Shown here piece by piece: positions 1 to 9,290 of a DNA stretch of 22,500 nucleotides (the stretch's first letter is position 1; the number at the start of each line of letters is the position of its first letter). The DNA comes from Actinidia chinensis (taxonomy: Eukaryota > Streptophyta > Magnoliopsida > Ericales > Actinidiaceae), in the NCBI GenBank assembly GCA_009663005.1, contig VIGQ01000173.1, positions 47,501-70,000 on the forward strand, in the 5' to 3' direction. A program made the position numbers and the translations under genes. The notes below the pieces were generated by a model. That model ran no database searches, was not told the origin of the DNA, and saw nothing but the letters and a program-made list of their open reading frames with translations.

Positions 1-790
1 GAATGGACTCCCGGTGTGATGGGGACTCTTGAAAGGTACTGGCCGTAAGTGATTTACGGTGGCTGGCGGTGGAGCTTTCTGGCAATTTAAAAACAGGATT
101 GGCGTGATGTTGGGGTTCCGGCGACAAATCGGCGACAGGGAAAGGAAAGCCGGGGGAACTCCTGAGGGGGAGGAACACATTGGTGGTGGTTGGAGGTGAT
201 TTTCCCTAAAGGTGGCTCATGGGGTGGTGGTATCCCGGTGAAAAATCACCAAAAACAGAAGGGTTGAATGGTTGTCTCTCCGGTGACGGAAATGGTACGA
301 ATGACTCCGGGGTTGATGGGGATTGAAAGGGATACGGTGGCTGGGGTGGAGATTTTTGGCGGTCTCAAAACGGGATCGGCTTGCATGTGTGGGTTCTGGT
401 GATCGACGGCAAACATGGGAAGTATCGGGGGAAACCTGAAGGGGAGAGGGAACACATTGAGGGTGTTAGAGGTGATTTAGCAGAAGGGGGCTTACAGTGC
501 GTGGTTTATAGTGAAAATCACAAAAATAGGAAGGAAGGAAGGAATGGTGTCTCTCCGGCGACGGGAATGGTACAAAATGGACTCCCGCGGTGATGGGGAC
601 TTGAAAAGGTATGGCCATGAGTAGTATGGGGCTGGCGGTGGAGGTTTCAGCGGTTCTCAAACGGGACGGCTGCATGTGTGGGTTCCGGCGACAGATCAGC
701 GACATGGGAAGTATCAGGGACTCCTAAGGGGGAGGGGAACACATTGGTGGAGGTTGGAGGTGATTTGGTTGGTGGCTGGAAGAAGCGTGG
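1..790. repeat. Tandem array of degenerate ~280-bp G-rich repeats (3 copies)
   Basis: Three head-to-tail copies start near 1, 299 and 575, giving periods of about 298 and 276 bp. Each copy opens with an ATGGACTCCCGG-like word and then TGATGGGGA. Each goes on to GGCTGGCGGTGGAG, a CGGGA..GGC..GCATGTGTGGGTTCCGG segment, a GGCGACA..GGGAAGTATC segment, a GGGGAGGGGAACACATTG segment, and (in copies 1 and 2) ends with GTCTCTCCGGYGACGGGAATGGTAC. The copies differ by many substitutions and small indels, so the array is old. The window edge probably cuts it. Short reading frames on both strands repeat with the units, have no recognisable domain, and I do not call them genes. It could be an internal tandem repeat of a larger transposon. 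I do not recognise the family. Confidence 0.75.
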
Positions 791-1302
791 TGGCCCAGCG
801 TGAGGAGAGAGAGGGGAGAAAAAGGGTTTGGGGGGTTGCCAGAGGCGGGAGGGAAGGTGTGGGGGGTGGAGAGAGGTGGTCAGAGGGGGGGTGATCCGTC
901 TGGAAAATGGAAGAGAGGGGATTGGCCAGAGATTGAAGGCCCCTCTCTCCACTCTCGGTTTTCTCAGCTCGCTTTCGGAGGGTCTCTCTTTCGTCCCCTA
1001 ACAGCTGTTATTAGCTTATTGACCCTAGCTACCTTCGATATCTGGTTCGTGAAGCATAAATATGAAAAAGGACTCAATTTTTTTTTTTAATTGGCTTAAT
1101 TATAGCAACACCAAAAACTATAATATTTTATCACTAACACTGTAATTAAAAAACCAATGACGTACACCCCTTAACTATTGAAAATAAAAAAGCCCTTACC
1201 ACTGTTAACGAAAATCGGTTGCAATTCTATAATACCCCAAATATTATGACCCAGCTCTCTCTCTTTTCTCTCTTCTTTGCACTATGATCTTTTCTAATCT
1301 CT
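791..1302. other. G/purine-rich tract, then AT-rich spacer; no gene seen
   Basis: Positions ~785-905 are almost purely purine on the plus strand, with several G3 to G7 runs, and could form quadruplexes on that strand. A pyrimidine-rich stretch (CCCCTCTCTCC...) follows at 940-1000. From ~1070 the sequence becomes AT-rich with a T11 run. The open frames here (for example 800-1090 plus) are low-complexity translations of the G-rich tract and show no domain. Confidence 0.5.
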
Positions 1303-1317
1303 ACTCTATATATACAC
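1303..1317 (+). promoter_or_regulatory. Candidate TATA-box promoter with CA-rich leader
   Basis: CTCTATATATACACA is a good plant TATA box. It is preceded by CT-rich DNA (CTCTCTCTTTTCTCTCTTC near 1255-1276, a Y-patch-like context). It is followed by an ACAC/ATCACAAACAC-rich stretch at 1320-1385 that resembles the untranslated leader of a plant transcript. No clear coding region follows, so this may be the promoter of a lost gene or of a non-coding RNA. Confidence 0.35.
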
Positions 1318-1334
1318 ATCTCTACACACAAACA

Positions 1335-1847
1335 CTTCCATCTCATCTACATCACAACACACAATCACAAACACAATCAGCTCACAAGTTCTTTAAGAAA
1401 TTCTAGAAATTAAACATTATCACGAGTCGACAAGCAAGCTTGGGTCGTGGGAGGCGCTTGAAGGACCAGGGCTTCTGTCGGCGGAAACTAGCATAAGGGT
1501 GATTCACATCCCGCCAAGAAACCAACCTGCGTCAAGTCATTCTCATCAAAGCAATAACGAAGCTCTCTCGCCAATCTCCAGATGTATTGTGTTAGGGGCG
1601 GAGCGATCGGAGGAGCCTCTGAGGAAAATCATGTACTTGAGCAGACTGAGATGTAGGGTCCCAATTGATCCTAAACGCCAACGGATGCAACGAAAAAAAA
1701 AAGAAAAAAGAAGGTTTTGATTTTGATTGGTGTCTTGCAGTAGGAAACAGAGGATCCAATGTAAATATAAAATAGGGATTTTGATTTATGGTCCAATATT
1801 CTTCAATGTTATCTGGAGAGATGTTGTTTTTCTTTATAGGATAATCT
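1335..1847 (+). other. Possible transcribed region without a recognisable gene
   Basis: Downstream of the TATA candidate the base composition is more balanced (1410-1680), as in a former exon. No frame stays open for long: the longest is 1499-1720 (73 codons), basic, with no domain I recognise and a lysine-rich end encoded by an A-run at ~1690. TTGGTGTCTTGCAG at 1727-1740 looks like a plant 3' splice site. This may be a decayed gene or a non-coding transcript. I assign no function. Confidence 0.2.
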
Positions 1848-1869
1848 TAGAGGGTGCAAACTGCCCGCC
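1848..1869 (+). repeat. hAT left terminal inverted repeat
   Basis: TAGAGGGTGCAAACTGCCCG starts here, directly after the octamer GATAATCT. It pairs with the right end at 3001-3022. Confidence 0.7.
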
Positions 1870-3000
1870 GTTGTCGTGCCGAACCACTTTTCTTTTGTGC
1901 CATTTGTGCTTCGCTGCGGGCAGGGCCAGAACAATTATTTAATCGTGCAGGGGCCCTCTTCCCCCCGCCCCAGACCTCCCCCCCCCCGCGAGATTTCACA
2001 CAGCACGCACTTTTCATGATTGTGTGCGAAGTACGACGCACGCTCTTGTGTCAACTGCGACAGTGAAGTTGTAGACCCTAAATGCAGGTGTGGATGATGG
2101 GGCCCGGGCTCGCAGCTCGGCCCCCCCCCACCGCGGTGGTGCCATTTTCTTTATTTCATGTCGTGTCGTGCCGGCCCGCTTACTTAATCGTTGTCGGCGA
2201 TTGCCGGCCCGCTAACTTAGCCGTCTGTGACTCGTGTCGTGCCGTGCGTTCCCGTTCTTACTTAATTTTGTTGGAAGTTGCCAAACCGCCTACTTATCGT
2301 GTCATGCCGTGTCGGTCGTTTAACTTAGTAGTGTGACTCGTGCTGTGTCATGCCGTCTACGTAATCGGGTTGTGCCGTGCTCATATTTTAATTATGTGTG
2401 TCGATTTTTTAATTTAAAAAAGCACAATACTGTAGGTTTGTGCTCAAAGAACAAACACATAAGAACTGCCAAAATTTATAAATATTTTGACACCAAAACT
2501 GCCCTTTCATGTAAATCATAATTTGGGAATGTAGGCTAGTGGCTACAGGCTTATGGTGTTAGCAGCTGTTTGCACAAAAGTAATTTATTTTAATTAAATT
2601 TTATTTTAAATTATAATTTTAATAATTACTTATTTTTTGCACTTTCTATTTCGGGCCGTACCCGTAATCGTGCCCATTGACACATTCGTGTCATTCCCAT
2701 GCTGCTTGACTAGTCTGTGTTCATGCCGTGCGTGACCGATGCCAAACCAAGTCACTATCGTGTCGTGCCCGTGCCGTGTCCGTGTTTTGATCGGCCGTGC
2801 CATGCCCGTTCCGTTTAAGCCAATTATCGTGTCGTGCCCGTGCCCGTACCCACCATTTCCGTGCCCCGTTGCTCATACCCGGCCCGCTCAGAACCATGCG
2901 ATGTCCATGCAGTGCCCATTTATACCGGTGCCGAAACCGTGCCCGTGCCGAGTTTTTCATGCCATGCCTGTATCGTTCCCCCCCCCCCGTTTTCCGTTCC

Positions 3001-3022
3001 GCAAGCCCACTTGACACCTCTA
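3001..3022 (-). repeat. hAT right terminal inverted repeat
   Basis: Read on the minus strand it starts TAGAGGTGTCAAGTGGGC and is followed outside by GATAATAA, matching the left flank at six of eight bases. Relative to the left end there is a one-base gap and a one-base insertion. Confidence 0.7.
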
Positions 3023-4149
3023 GATAATAATCCATTTTGCTGCTTCCTCCCTTCCCTCCCGTTTTTTAACAATTTTTTGAATGCAGAAATGATTTCCTCT
3101 TAAATGAGTTTGAAACGTTTTGTTTCGAGAGTAATAGGTTGTTTCATTCATTCAAGGGTGTTAATGGAAAAGATAACAATATTTTACTAAATTGGTTAAA
3201 AAATAAAGTAGCTATGGAACATAAAATGAATTGCAATAAGTGGTAAGGATAGTTCATATTAATATTTATGGTTATGTAAATAAAATATGTTAGAATATAG
3301 TAGTTGGTTTTTTTAAATCGAAGTATGACTGTCTATGTTTACATAGAAACAAATGCAAACCCAATAAATTAAAGTTAATCCAAAAACGGTAGCGTTCAAG
3401 TCTTTTTAAGTTTCATCCTGATACCGAGAACTAGAATTTACCTCCCACCTCCCGCCTCCCCACCCCCCGGCCCCAACCTCCTTCTCGATCCCATAAAATT
3501 ACTTTATACCTCCCATACCTTTCTCTCTCTCTTTTTTTTTTTGATTTTTGTATAGTTTTTTTTTTTTATTTTTTTTTCTTTAATTATTTTTCTCTTTTTT
3601 AATCAAGTTTTTATCATTTTTTTTCCAGTTGTTGTTTATTTTTTTAATAAATTTTGTTTATTTTTTTCTCATAAATTATCTTTTGTTTTGTTTGCTTATA
3701 GTGTGTTTACTTATTAATTTTAGTATTTGATATTATTGTTCAGATATATGTATACTTTTTATACAATATTCATTAATTTTTTTTTGTATAATAAACATCT
3801 ATCGTTATTTATTAAAAAAAAATGATCAAAAATTTTTTTTTTTTATGTACTTTCATTTTCTAATTTTTAGATAGTTTTTTAAAACACATTAAGAATTTAT
3901 GTATTATAATTTTTTTTAATACCATCTCTTCTTCCGAATTTTGTTAAAATTTGTTAAACACCTTTAAAAGATTGGTCAGTAGTTTGATTGTCATAAAACA
4001 CATACAAATAATAAGTAATTTTTAACATATCAATACGTAAGTATAGTAAATTAATATACAGAAGAACATTAATTTCTAATCAAAATCTCATCTAGACTCT
4101 CATTCGGGGCACCCGGTCCTCCACCCATATTTTTGATCACAAATTCTAT
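3023..4149. other. AT-rich spacer with long T runs; no gene
   Basis: No coding frame or RNA gene is visible. A short C-rich patch (CCTCCCACCTCCCGCCTCCC and on, 3441-3480) and a CT microsatellite (3522-3532) interrupt DNA that is otherwise dominated by T runs of 8-9 bases. The boundary with the MULE relic on the minus strand is near 4150. Confidence 0.5.
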
Positions 4150-4700
4150 TCGTTTTACATATAATATTCAAACCATCCCCTAGATTTGATTGATACATGG
4201 TGCCGCCACAATTGGGTGAGTGGTACAGGGGAATGAGGGCGTATAAGAAAACTTGGACGACAGTGAAGTGATTGTCTCGAATACGAGCAATAGCTGTTTC
4301 TCGCGTTCCTGACCGGAACTGGGGGGATCCAACGGCAAGTGAGTAAAAAAAATCGGAATGATAGCTGTAAAACGTGTGTGTACAAGGTTACCTTGATGCA
4401 AATGACCAATTCCAATGCCATTAGAGTACATCCGAATATGTATTGTGGCGCCATAAGTGTGACCAAGCAAGATGATGTATAGGTGTTACATAATTATACC
4501 TCCGGAATAAAGAACATGGTATAATTCTATGTTTTCTGAATCTCTTCAATTAGGTTCTACTGTCCTATGCCCAATTGTCTTTGCCATACCCTACTTGCGC
4601 TGCTATCACCCTGAATCTACAATGACCATCAGCTTGGACGTCAATAGTGTAACTAATGAATTTTGATAAGCCTCAAGTAATTTCTAAACGAAGGGATCGA
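4150..4700 (-). pseudogene. OTU cysteine-protease domain of the MULE relic
   Basis: One unbroken minus-strand segment (4568-4642) reads DVQADGHC followed by RFRVIAAQVGYGKDNWA and a stop. ADGHCxFRV is the OTU active-site block, with the catalytic Asp at 4628-4630 and Cys at 4619-4621. About 350 bases further on, IRDNHFTVVQVFL supplies the matching histidine (4268-4270), then PLTQLWRHHVSIKSRGWFEYYM-type residues (4155-4225) resemble the tail of plant OTU domains found with MULE proteins. OTU domains cleave ubiquitin from proteins. All three catalytic residues survive although the frame between them is broken. The fusion is inferred from order, strand and spacing with the SWIM finger upstream. 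Confidence 0.8.
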
Positions 4701-5100
4701 AGATGGTGCAGTCGGAGGTTGATTTTTACGAAACTCTCGAGTTTCTAGTCGATACAATGACCGGTGTATCTGAAGTTGAGTTAAATGCTCCCTAGATCCT
4801 AAAGTATATGACTCTAGAATAGAAGGTATGCAGCGTTACTTTGGTCATCTTGCCTGCAGGTCGACTTCTGTGTTCCGTGTTATACGCTGGTGATCGAACT
4901 GTACTATGAGATAGATTTGTATTTAGATATCCTGTTTATCATATTATGTCGCATTAGATGGATACATCTCTTGTACAATTTCAGAGCCTCAAATGTCCTG
5001 TCTGATCGTGGTTCATCATCATTAGAGCGGTTTGCATGCCATACATAACATACGCCAATGAGAGTCAATATCCCTCAGCGGGAATTGGAATACTAAGCGA

Positions 5101-5165
5101 ACAGTAATTAGCAAGGTCGTGCATGCATGATAGTCCGTGGCATTATTTTGATCGTACAATTGCAA
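5101..5165 (-). pseudogene. SWIM zinc-finger of the MULE relic
   Basis: CNCTIK is encoded near 5143-5165 and HGLSCMHDLANYC at 5101-5139, together the CxC...CxH arrangement of SWIM fingers in MULE transposases. The two halves are offset by one base: 25 nt separate the first Cys codon from the His codon instead of the 24 expected from relatives. Confidence 0.75.
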
Positions 5166-5439
5166 TAGCGGCAATGAAAGGGGATGTGGGATTAGCTATT
5201 ACGTCTATTCATCGATCAATTCCAACGCCTCTAATGAAATTTGACATTATTATAGAATAGAAATGAAAATGTAGCAGCCCGTTGTTTATGCGGGGAATAT
5301 TGAGAGATCTCTCGAATGACTTTTGAATGTTACCGAACTTGAATTCTTCAGAATCTCTGTGAATTTTTGCAAGGATGTATCTAGCGACGACATGGTATCC
5401 CTAGATTATAGCTTCAGTCTGGCATGTGCAGACTCCACC

Positions 5440-5528
5440 CTATAATGGAAAAAATACACTATGTTTAAATAATAAAGTTATGTTTTTAAAAAAAAAAAAA
5501 AGATACTTTGCAATTAAATTACCAATAC
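5440..5528 (-). other. 89-bp GT-AG intron inside the MULE relic
   Basis: Read on the minus strand, exon sequence ending CAAAG is followed by GTATTGGTAATTT, a long T run, and TTTCCATTATAG before GGTGGAGTCTGC. Removing 5528-5440 joins CAA-AG to G-GTG-GAG and gives MHLG SKSSQ RVESAHARLK in one frame. That matches the strongly conserved HLGNTTTNRVESAHARLK-type motif of plant MULE proteins. Splice signals and motif agree exactly, so the intron is convincing even though the gene is dead. Confidence 0.8.
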
Positions 5529-6854
5529 CTTTGACTTGACTTGCTTCCCAAGTGCATGAAAGTATCTACCCACGCAGCTACAAACTGCTCTTTTGTACGG
5601 CATTAACCATGTTCCCCAGAGGTATTTTGTTGCACGGCGGTAGGATTAAACCTCCCTCGAAAATTGGTGCCACTTTTGTTGGTAAGACTCTAGTGTCATG
5701 ATATAATTAGCGATTGTCATGACACGAGAAATTGTTTCATCTTCGAACAAGAATAGAGCTACAGTACTTCACCACGTTCTGATTTTGTATCAGATACAGA
5801 GCATGTGATTTGCTATTGGGGAAAAACATATTTCAATGACCTTTCATAAGCACCAAATCATGGTCTGGTACTAGCATTGATGGCATCCCTGCTCCGTTTC
5901 AATCATAGTTATTTAAGTACCCAAGTCCCATGTTTAGCGGGTCTGACCTGCTCATTAGCCAAGATAGCGAATATAGTGAGTAGTTGCCATTGCGGATGTG
6001 ATACCCCAACCCGCCAACATGATATGCAATCCCATTGGTCTTGTAATGTTGCATCATTATCATCACAGTGAGGAAGCTATAATAGCTCCAGGCTTTTTAG
6101 GATGACCCAGGATATTGTATTTCATTCGTCTCTGGATTTTCAAAACGCATGGATGTCAAAAAAATAAATAAAAAAATTTTGCTAAGATAATTGGATCAAC
6201 AAGACATTTTGGGGATAGATGTATTCAACTACTTTGCTTTTGTGTATGTGGGATAGCGTTGTAAACGCTCCGAATTCCCCGTGGTGTTATAGAGTCTCTT
6301 TCTTTCAAGGACTTGAGAATTCACGTGGTTTTTATACTCTCAGCCATCTCTAACACAACTTGGTTTCTCCATTGGTTTGAGCCTTGAAGGGTAACTCGTG
6401 ACCATCCAGATATTTTGCTGTTTTATGTTATGAAAATCACATTTCACACCACTAAAACCCCCTGACACCATGTTTGGGGAAGATTTTGGTATCATCCCTC
6501 TCAGCTCAAAGGGCAACCATATTTTTTGGTTCCAGTATTTTTTTTTTTTTGCAAGGGTTGCCCTTCACAATATACCGTGGCCGTTCATAATTCCTACCTT
6601 TCACACCAAGAATGCAATTTCGAGAGTTTTGCCGCCCTTTTAAATAGCAGACATTTTGATAACCACCACATTGCCCTGTTGCCGACCACACTACGCAACC
6701 CATCTAAATTTTTGGTCTATACTTCATAATATTTGTCAATAATAACAAATAATGCATCAATACTGTTATTGATTTACTTTCATAAGTATGAGACAACAGA
6801 AATAATAAATGCTTGGGCCTGATCATTGATAAATGCAGGTGAAAATGTTACGAC

Positions 6855-6861
6855 TTATATA
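6855..6861 (-). promoter_or_regulatory. Candidate TATA box upstream of the MULE relic
   Basis: The minus strand reads CACTATATAAG, ~150 bases upstream of the first recognisable transposase motif. Surrounding DNA (6711-7080) holds no other clear signal. An in-frame start cannot be fixed because the N-terminus is eroded. Confidence 0.25.
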
Positions 6862-7078
6862 GTGACGTTTTTCCCTTCACGTGGAATGAATCACTACTTG
6901 GCAACTGTCCAACTTTTAGAAATTGAGTCAGCCATATTCTGCTCTAACTATGGATTTCAAAAAAAAAAGTTGTTGCCAAATCTTGATATAAATTGAAGGA
7001 GTTATGAATATGTAAAAACTATGAGAACTCTAGGAAGTTCTCTTCATATAGGAAGAGATGGATAAAAAAATCTTACTT

Positions 7079-7675
7079 ACCCTTGACACATGTCATACCC
7101 TCCTCCTTCCTTTTAAATTACCCTCCAAAGTACCTTGACACATGTCATATAGCCGCTCATAATAGCCTCATCCTCCTTTAAATTATCCCACAGCCATACT
7201 CATAACCACTCAACCATTGACATATGTCATATAACCCCCCCCCCCCTCGTTCTCCCGAAAATTAGCCCACAAACTATCCCTTTCACATGGGTTCTCTATG
7301 ATACCCCCCAATAAACAATTGCACACCCCAAATGGCACCCACCATGAGCTGAAGCTTGGGAGGGACTGTGTGTAAGGTCCACCCACTTCTTCCACCAATC
7401 CTCATGCTCCCCCACACATGGTGGGGCGGTGCATTTAGGTGTGCTACATTGGGGTACCCGATAGCCATTTTCTTTTCCCTTAATATACCGACTCGCATAC
7501 TTCCTCTGACAATGTTTAACTGTCTTTCTCACTCTTCTTTAAATTACATCTCTCAAACCCCCTCCGACACTGTCATGAATACCCCACATCATCCCTTAAA
7601 TTACCATCAATCACCAACCCTTGACACCATAGCATAACCCCGCCTTTCTCCCTTTAAATTACCCCACAGCCATAC
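7079..7675. repeat. Irregular direct repeats with TGACACATGTCA palindromes
   Basis: TTGACACATGTCATA-type words occur near 7083, 7135, 7217 (TTGACATATGTCATA) and, more diverged, 7621. They are linked with TCCTCCTTY..TTTAAATTACCC and CCACAGCCATACT words (near 7105-7200 and 7640-7675). About 400 bp of unrelated C-rich sequence separates the third and fourth copies and carries a C10 run at ~7237. The core at 7218-7229 (TGACATATGTCA) is a perfect palindrome. Open frames here on both strands have no domain. I see no gene. Confidence 0.55.
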
Positions 7676-8370
7676 TTTTTATACTTTTATAAAATTTTTA
7701 CAACACAATAATTACTCACCCCTCCCAAAATCTACAACGAAAAAATAACAAAAGATTAATAAATCACATATAATAAAAAAATTATTTATATTTATATCTG
7801 TAAAAATAAATAAAATTAAATAAAAAAAGAATACAAATTTGATACCAAAAATAAAAAATAAATTAAAAAAGAAAAAAAAAATAATGGGAAAAAAATATAA
7901 AAAAAAACATGGAATTTTTTTTCTTTAAAAACTAACATGACAAAAAATACAAAAATTGAAAAGAGAGAGAGCGCAAATTTGGGGGGAATTTTTTTGAGGA
8001 GAGAGACCAATGAGGGGGTATTTGTAAATTCAGAGAGACAAGGGAGAATGGGGGCTGTCAAGGAGTGTGCGAGGATAAACTGCACTGTCGAGACTAATAT
8101 GCCACATTGGTATCATACTTTGAATTCCTTGAACATGCTCCGGTGTTACATGCATTCGGTGGAATCTAACACGTGGCACAAATGATTATAAAAATGGTCC
8201 GTCTTTAAAATTCGGGAATTGTACACTTCCAATTCCCATGTAAATTCGCGAATCTTGCATGTTGAGTGTGTTGATTCTCTAGGTTGAGAGAGAACACTCC
8301 TCACCCTGCGATTTCAACATATGTATGTTATATATAGTTGTATAACTAATAATTTTCCGTGTGTAGGGAT
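7676..8370. other. AT-rich spacer; no gene
   Basis: 7740-7930 is extremely A/T-rich. A more balanced patch at 7960-8300 has only short frames without domains. No RNA gene or repeat pair was noticed. Confidence 0.45.
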
Positions 8371-9187
8371 ACTATATAAAAAAAAAATACCTCTTAGACG
8401 TACTTATTAGAATGTTACGATCTAAAAAACGATAAGATATAAATGTTAGAGAAAAGATATATTGCAGATGCATATCCGAACTATACATTACTATAAAATA
8501 AATAATGATGAGGAAAGTACAATAATTTTTGAATTTTTTGTTAGTTTGGGACAATGAGTGGGAAAGAAATAAATATTTTATTTTTGTTGCGTGGTCCCAT
8601 TAAGAAAGGTTCAGAGTAAAAATATACTCAGATTTAAAGATTTTTTGTCCATTGAAATACAAAATTTATGGCGGTCACGATACCTTTGAGAATAAGGAAG
8701 TTGATATTTTACTAAATATTTTCAGGTGAAATCCACAGCTTGGATTAACTTAAATGGATTTCAATCATAGATAGTGGAAGATAGTTTTTCAAATTCAAAA
8801 TGAGTCGTGATTTAAATTAGTCTAGTAATTGCCCGTGCCCCACGGACAATAGAAAAAAAATATAAGATCACCTCTCATGCGTACTCGTTAGATTTTTTAC
8901 AATCTAAAACAGATAAGAATATAAATGTAAGATAAATACCATTTACAGGCATATAGAAAAATATGTAATGCGACAAATAAATAACAAATAAAAATTATAA
9001 TGATTTTGAAAAAGTTTTTAGTTTTGGAGAAATGAAATGGAAAATAAAACATGTTTTATTTTTTTAGGTGTGGGTCACACAAAATAATTCACTAGTTAAA
9101 CATATGCCGTCTTTAGTTTTTGGCCATTATAATAACGCTATGTGGGATCCACACAATTGAGAAGAAAGAAATGATGTTTTTTTAAGG

Positions 9188-9219
<32 letters not shown>

Positions 9220-9290
9220 AATTAATTCATAATTCAACCGTAGATTAGTGGAGATAGTTTTTAGATTTCAAATGATTTTAATTTAAAAGA
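8371..9290. repeat. Tandem duplication of a ~480-bp AT-rich unit
   Basis: Copy A spans ~8371-8820 and copy B ~8850-9290. Matching landmarks are CGTACTTATTAG at 8399 and CGTACTCGTTAG at 8880; GATCTAAAA and CAATCTAAAA just after; CAGGTGAAATC near 8723 and 9198; and GATAGTTTTT at 8779 and 9253. The offset is 474-481 bp. The junction holds GCCCGTGCCCCACGGAC (8831-8847), which can fold on itself. No frame is coding. The family is not recognised. Confidence 0.7.

Larger units (their letters stand above)
1848..3022. mobile_element. Non-autonomous hAT-type DNA transposon
   Basis: The left end reads TAGAGGGTGCAAACTGCCCG (from 1848). The reverse complement of the right end (3022 downward) reads TAGAGGTGTCAAGTGGGCTT. 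The two match over TAGAGG(G)TG(T)CAA, the usual form of plant hAT inverted repeats. Flanking octamers are GATAATCT (1840-1847) and GATAATAA (3023-3030): six of eight agree, as for a decayed 8-bp hAT target duplication. Inside both ends (about 1860-2400 and 2650-3000) the DNA is packed with CGTGCC/CGTGTCGTGCC words, the dense subterminal repeats to which hAT transposases bind. The core (2400-2650) is AT-rich. No transposase frame is present, so it would need a transposase in trans. Length is ~1175 bp. Confidence 0.75.
4150..6710 (-). pseudogene. Decayed MULE transposase with C-terminal OTU protease domain
   Basis: On the minus strand, a chain of motifs in the order of plant MULE transposases can be read across several frames. 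A FAR1-like N-terminal part comes first (a WVR..GR..GNVVVIK stretch at ~6640-6703, then TGTKKYGCPF and ELRG at 6495-6536). Next is a helical segment with ILKSLKERD and IRSVYNA (~6250-6340). The transposase core has HPKSLELL (~6080-6105), DAT-YKTN (~6015-6050), FAILANEQ...TWVLK (~5908-5975), PDHDLVLMK (~5835-5870), SRVMTIANYIM...ESYQQKWHQF (~5660-5745), YLWGTWLMPYK and QFVAAWVDTFMHLG (5548-5630), and VESAHARLK (~5410-5439). A SWIM finger follows (CNC and HGLSCMHDLANY, 5101-5165). An OTU domain ends the chain. Stops and single-base shifts separate most blocks, so no full protein can be made. An autonomous relative would supply transposition of a Mutator-like element in the nucleus. Confidence 0.85.

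Noticed and set aside
1455..1490. miR166-like word (GGACCAGGGCTTC)
   Set aside because: Only a partial match with an extra base, and no complementary arm nearby to form a precursor hairpin.
2739..3103. Overlapping Cys/Pro/Arg-rich frames on both strands
   Set aside because: They are translations of the hAT subterminal CGTGCC repeats.
4845..4870. Cloning-vector contamination at a PstI/SalI polylinker-like word
   Set aside because: Flanking DNA on both sides continues the MULE relic, and the word falls where relatives have a basic RGRP-type stretch.
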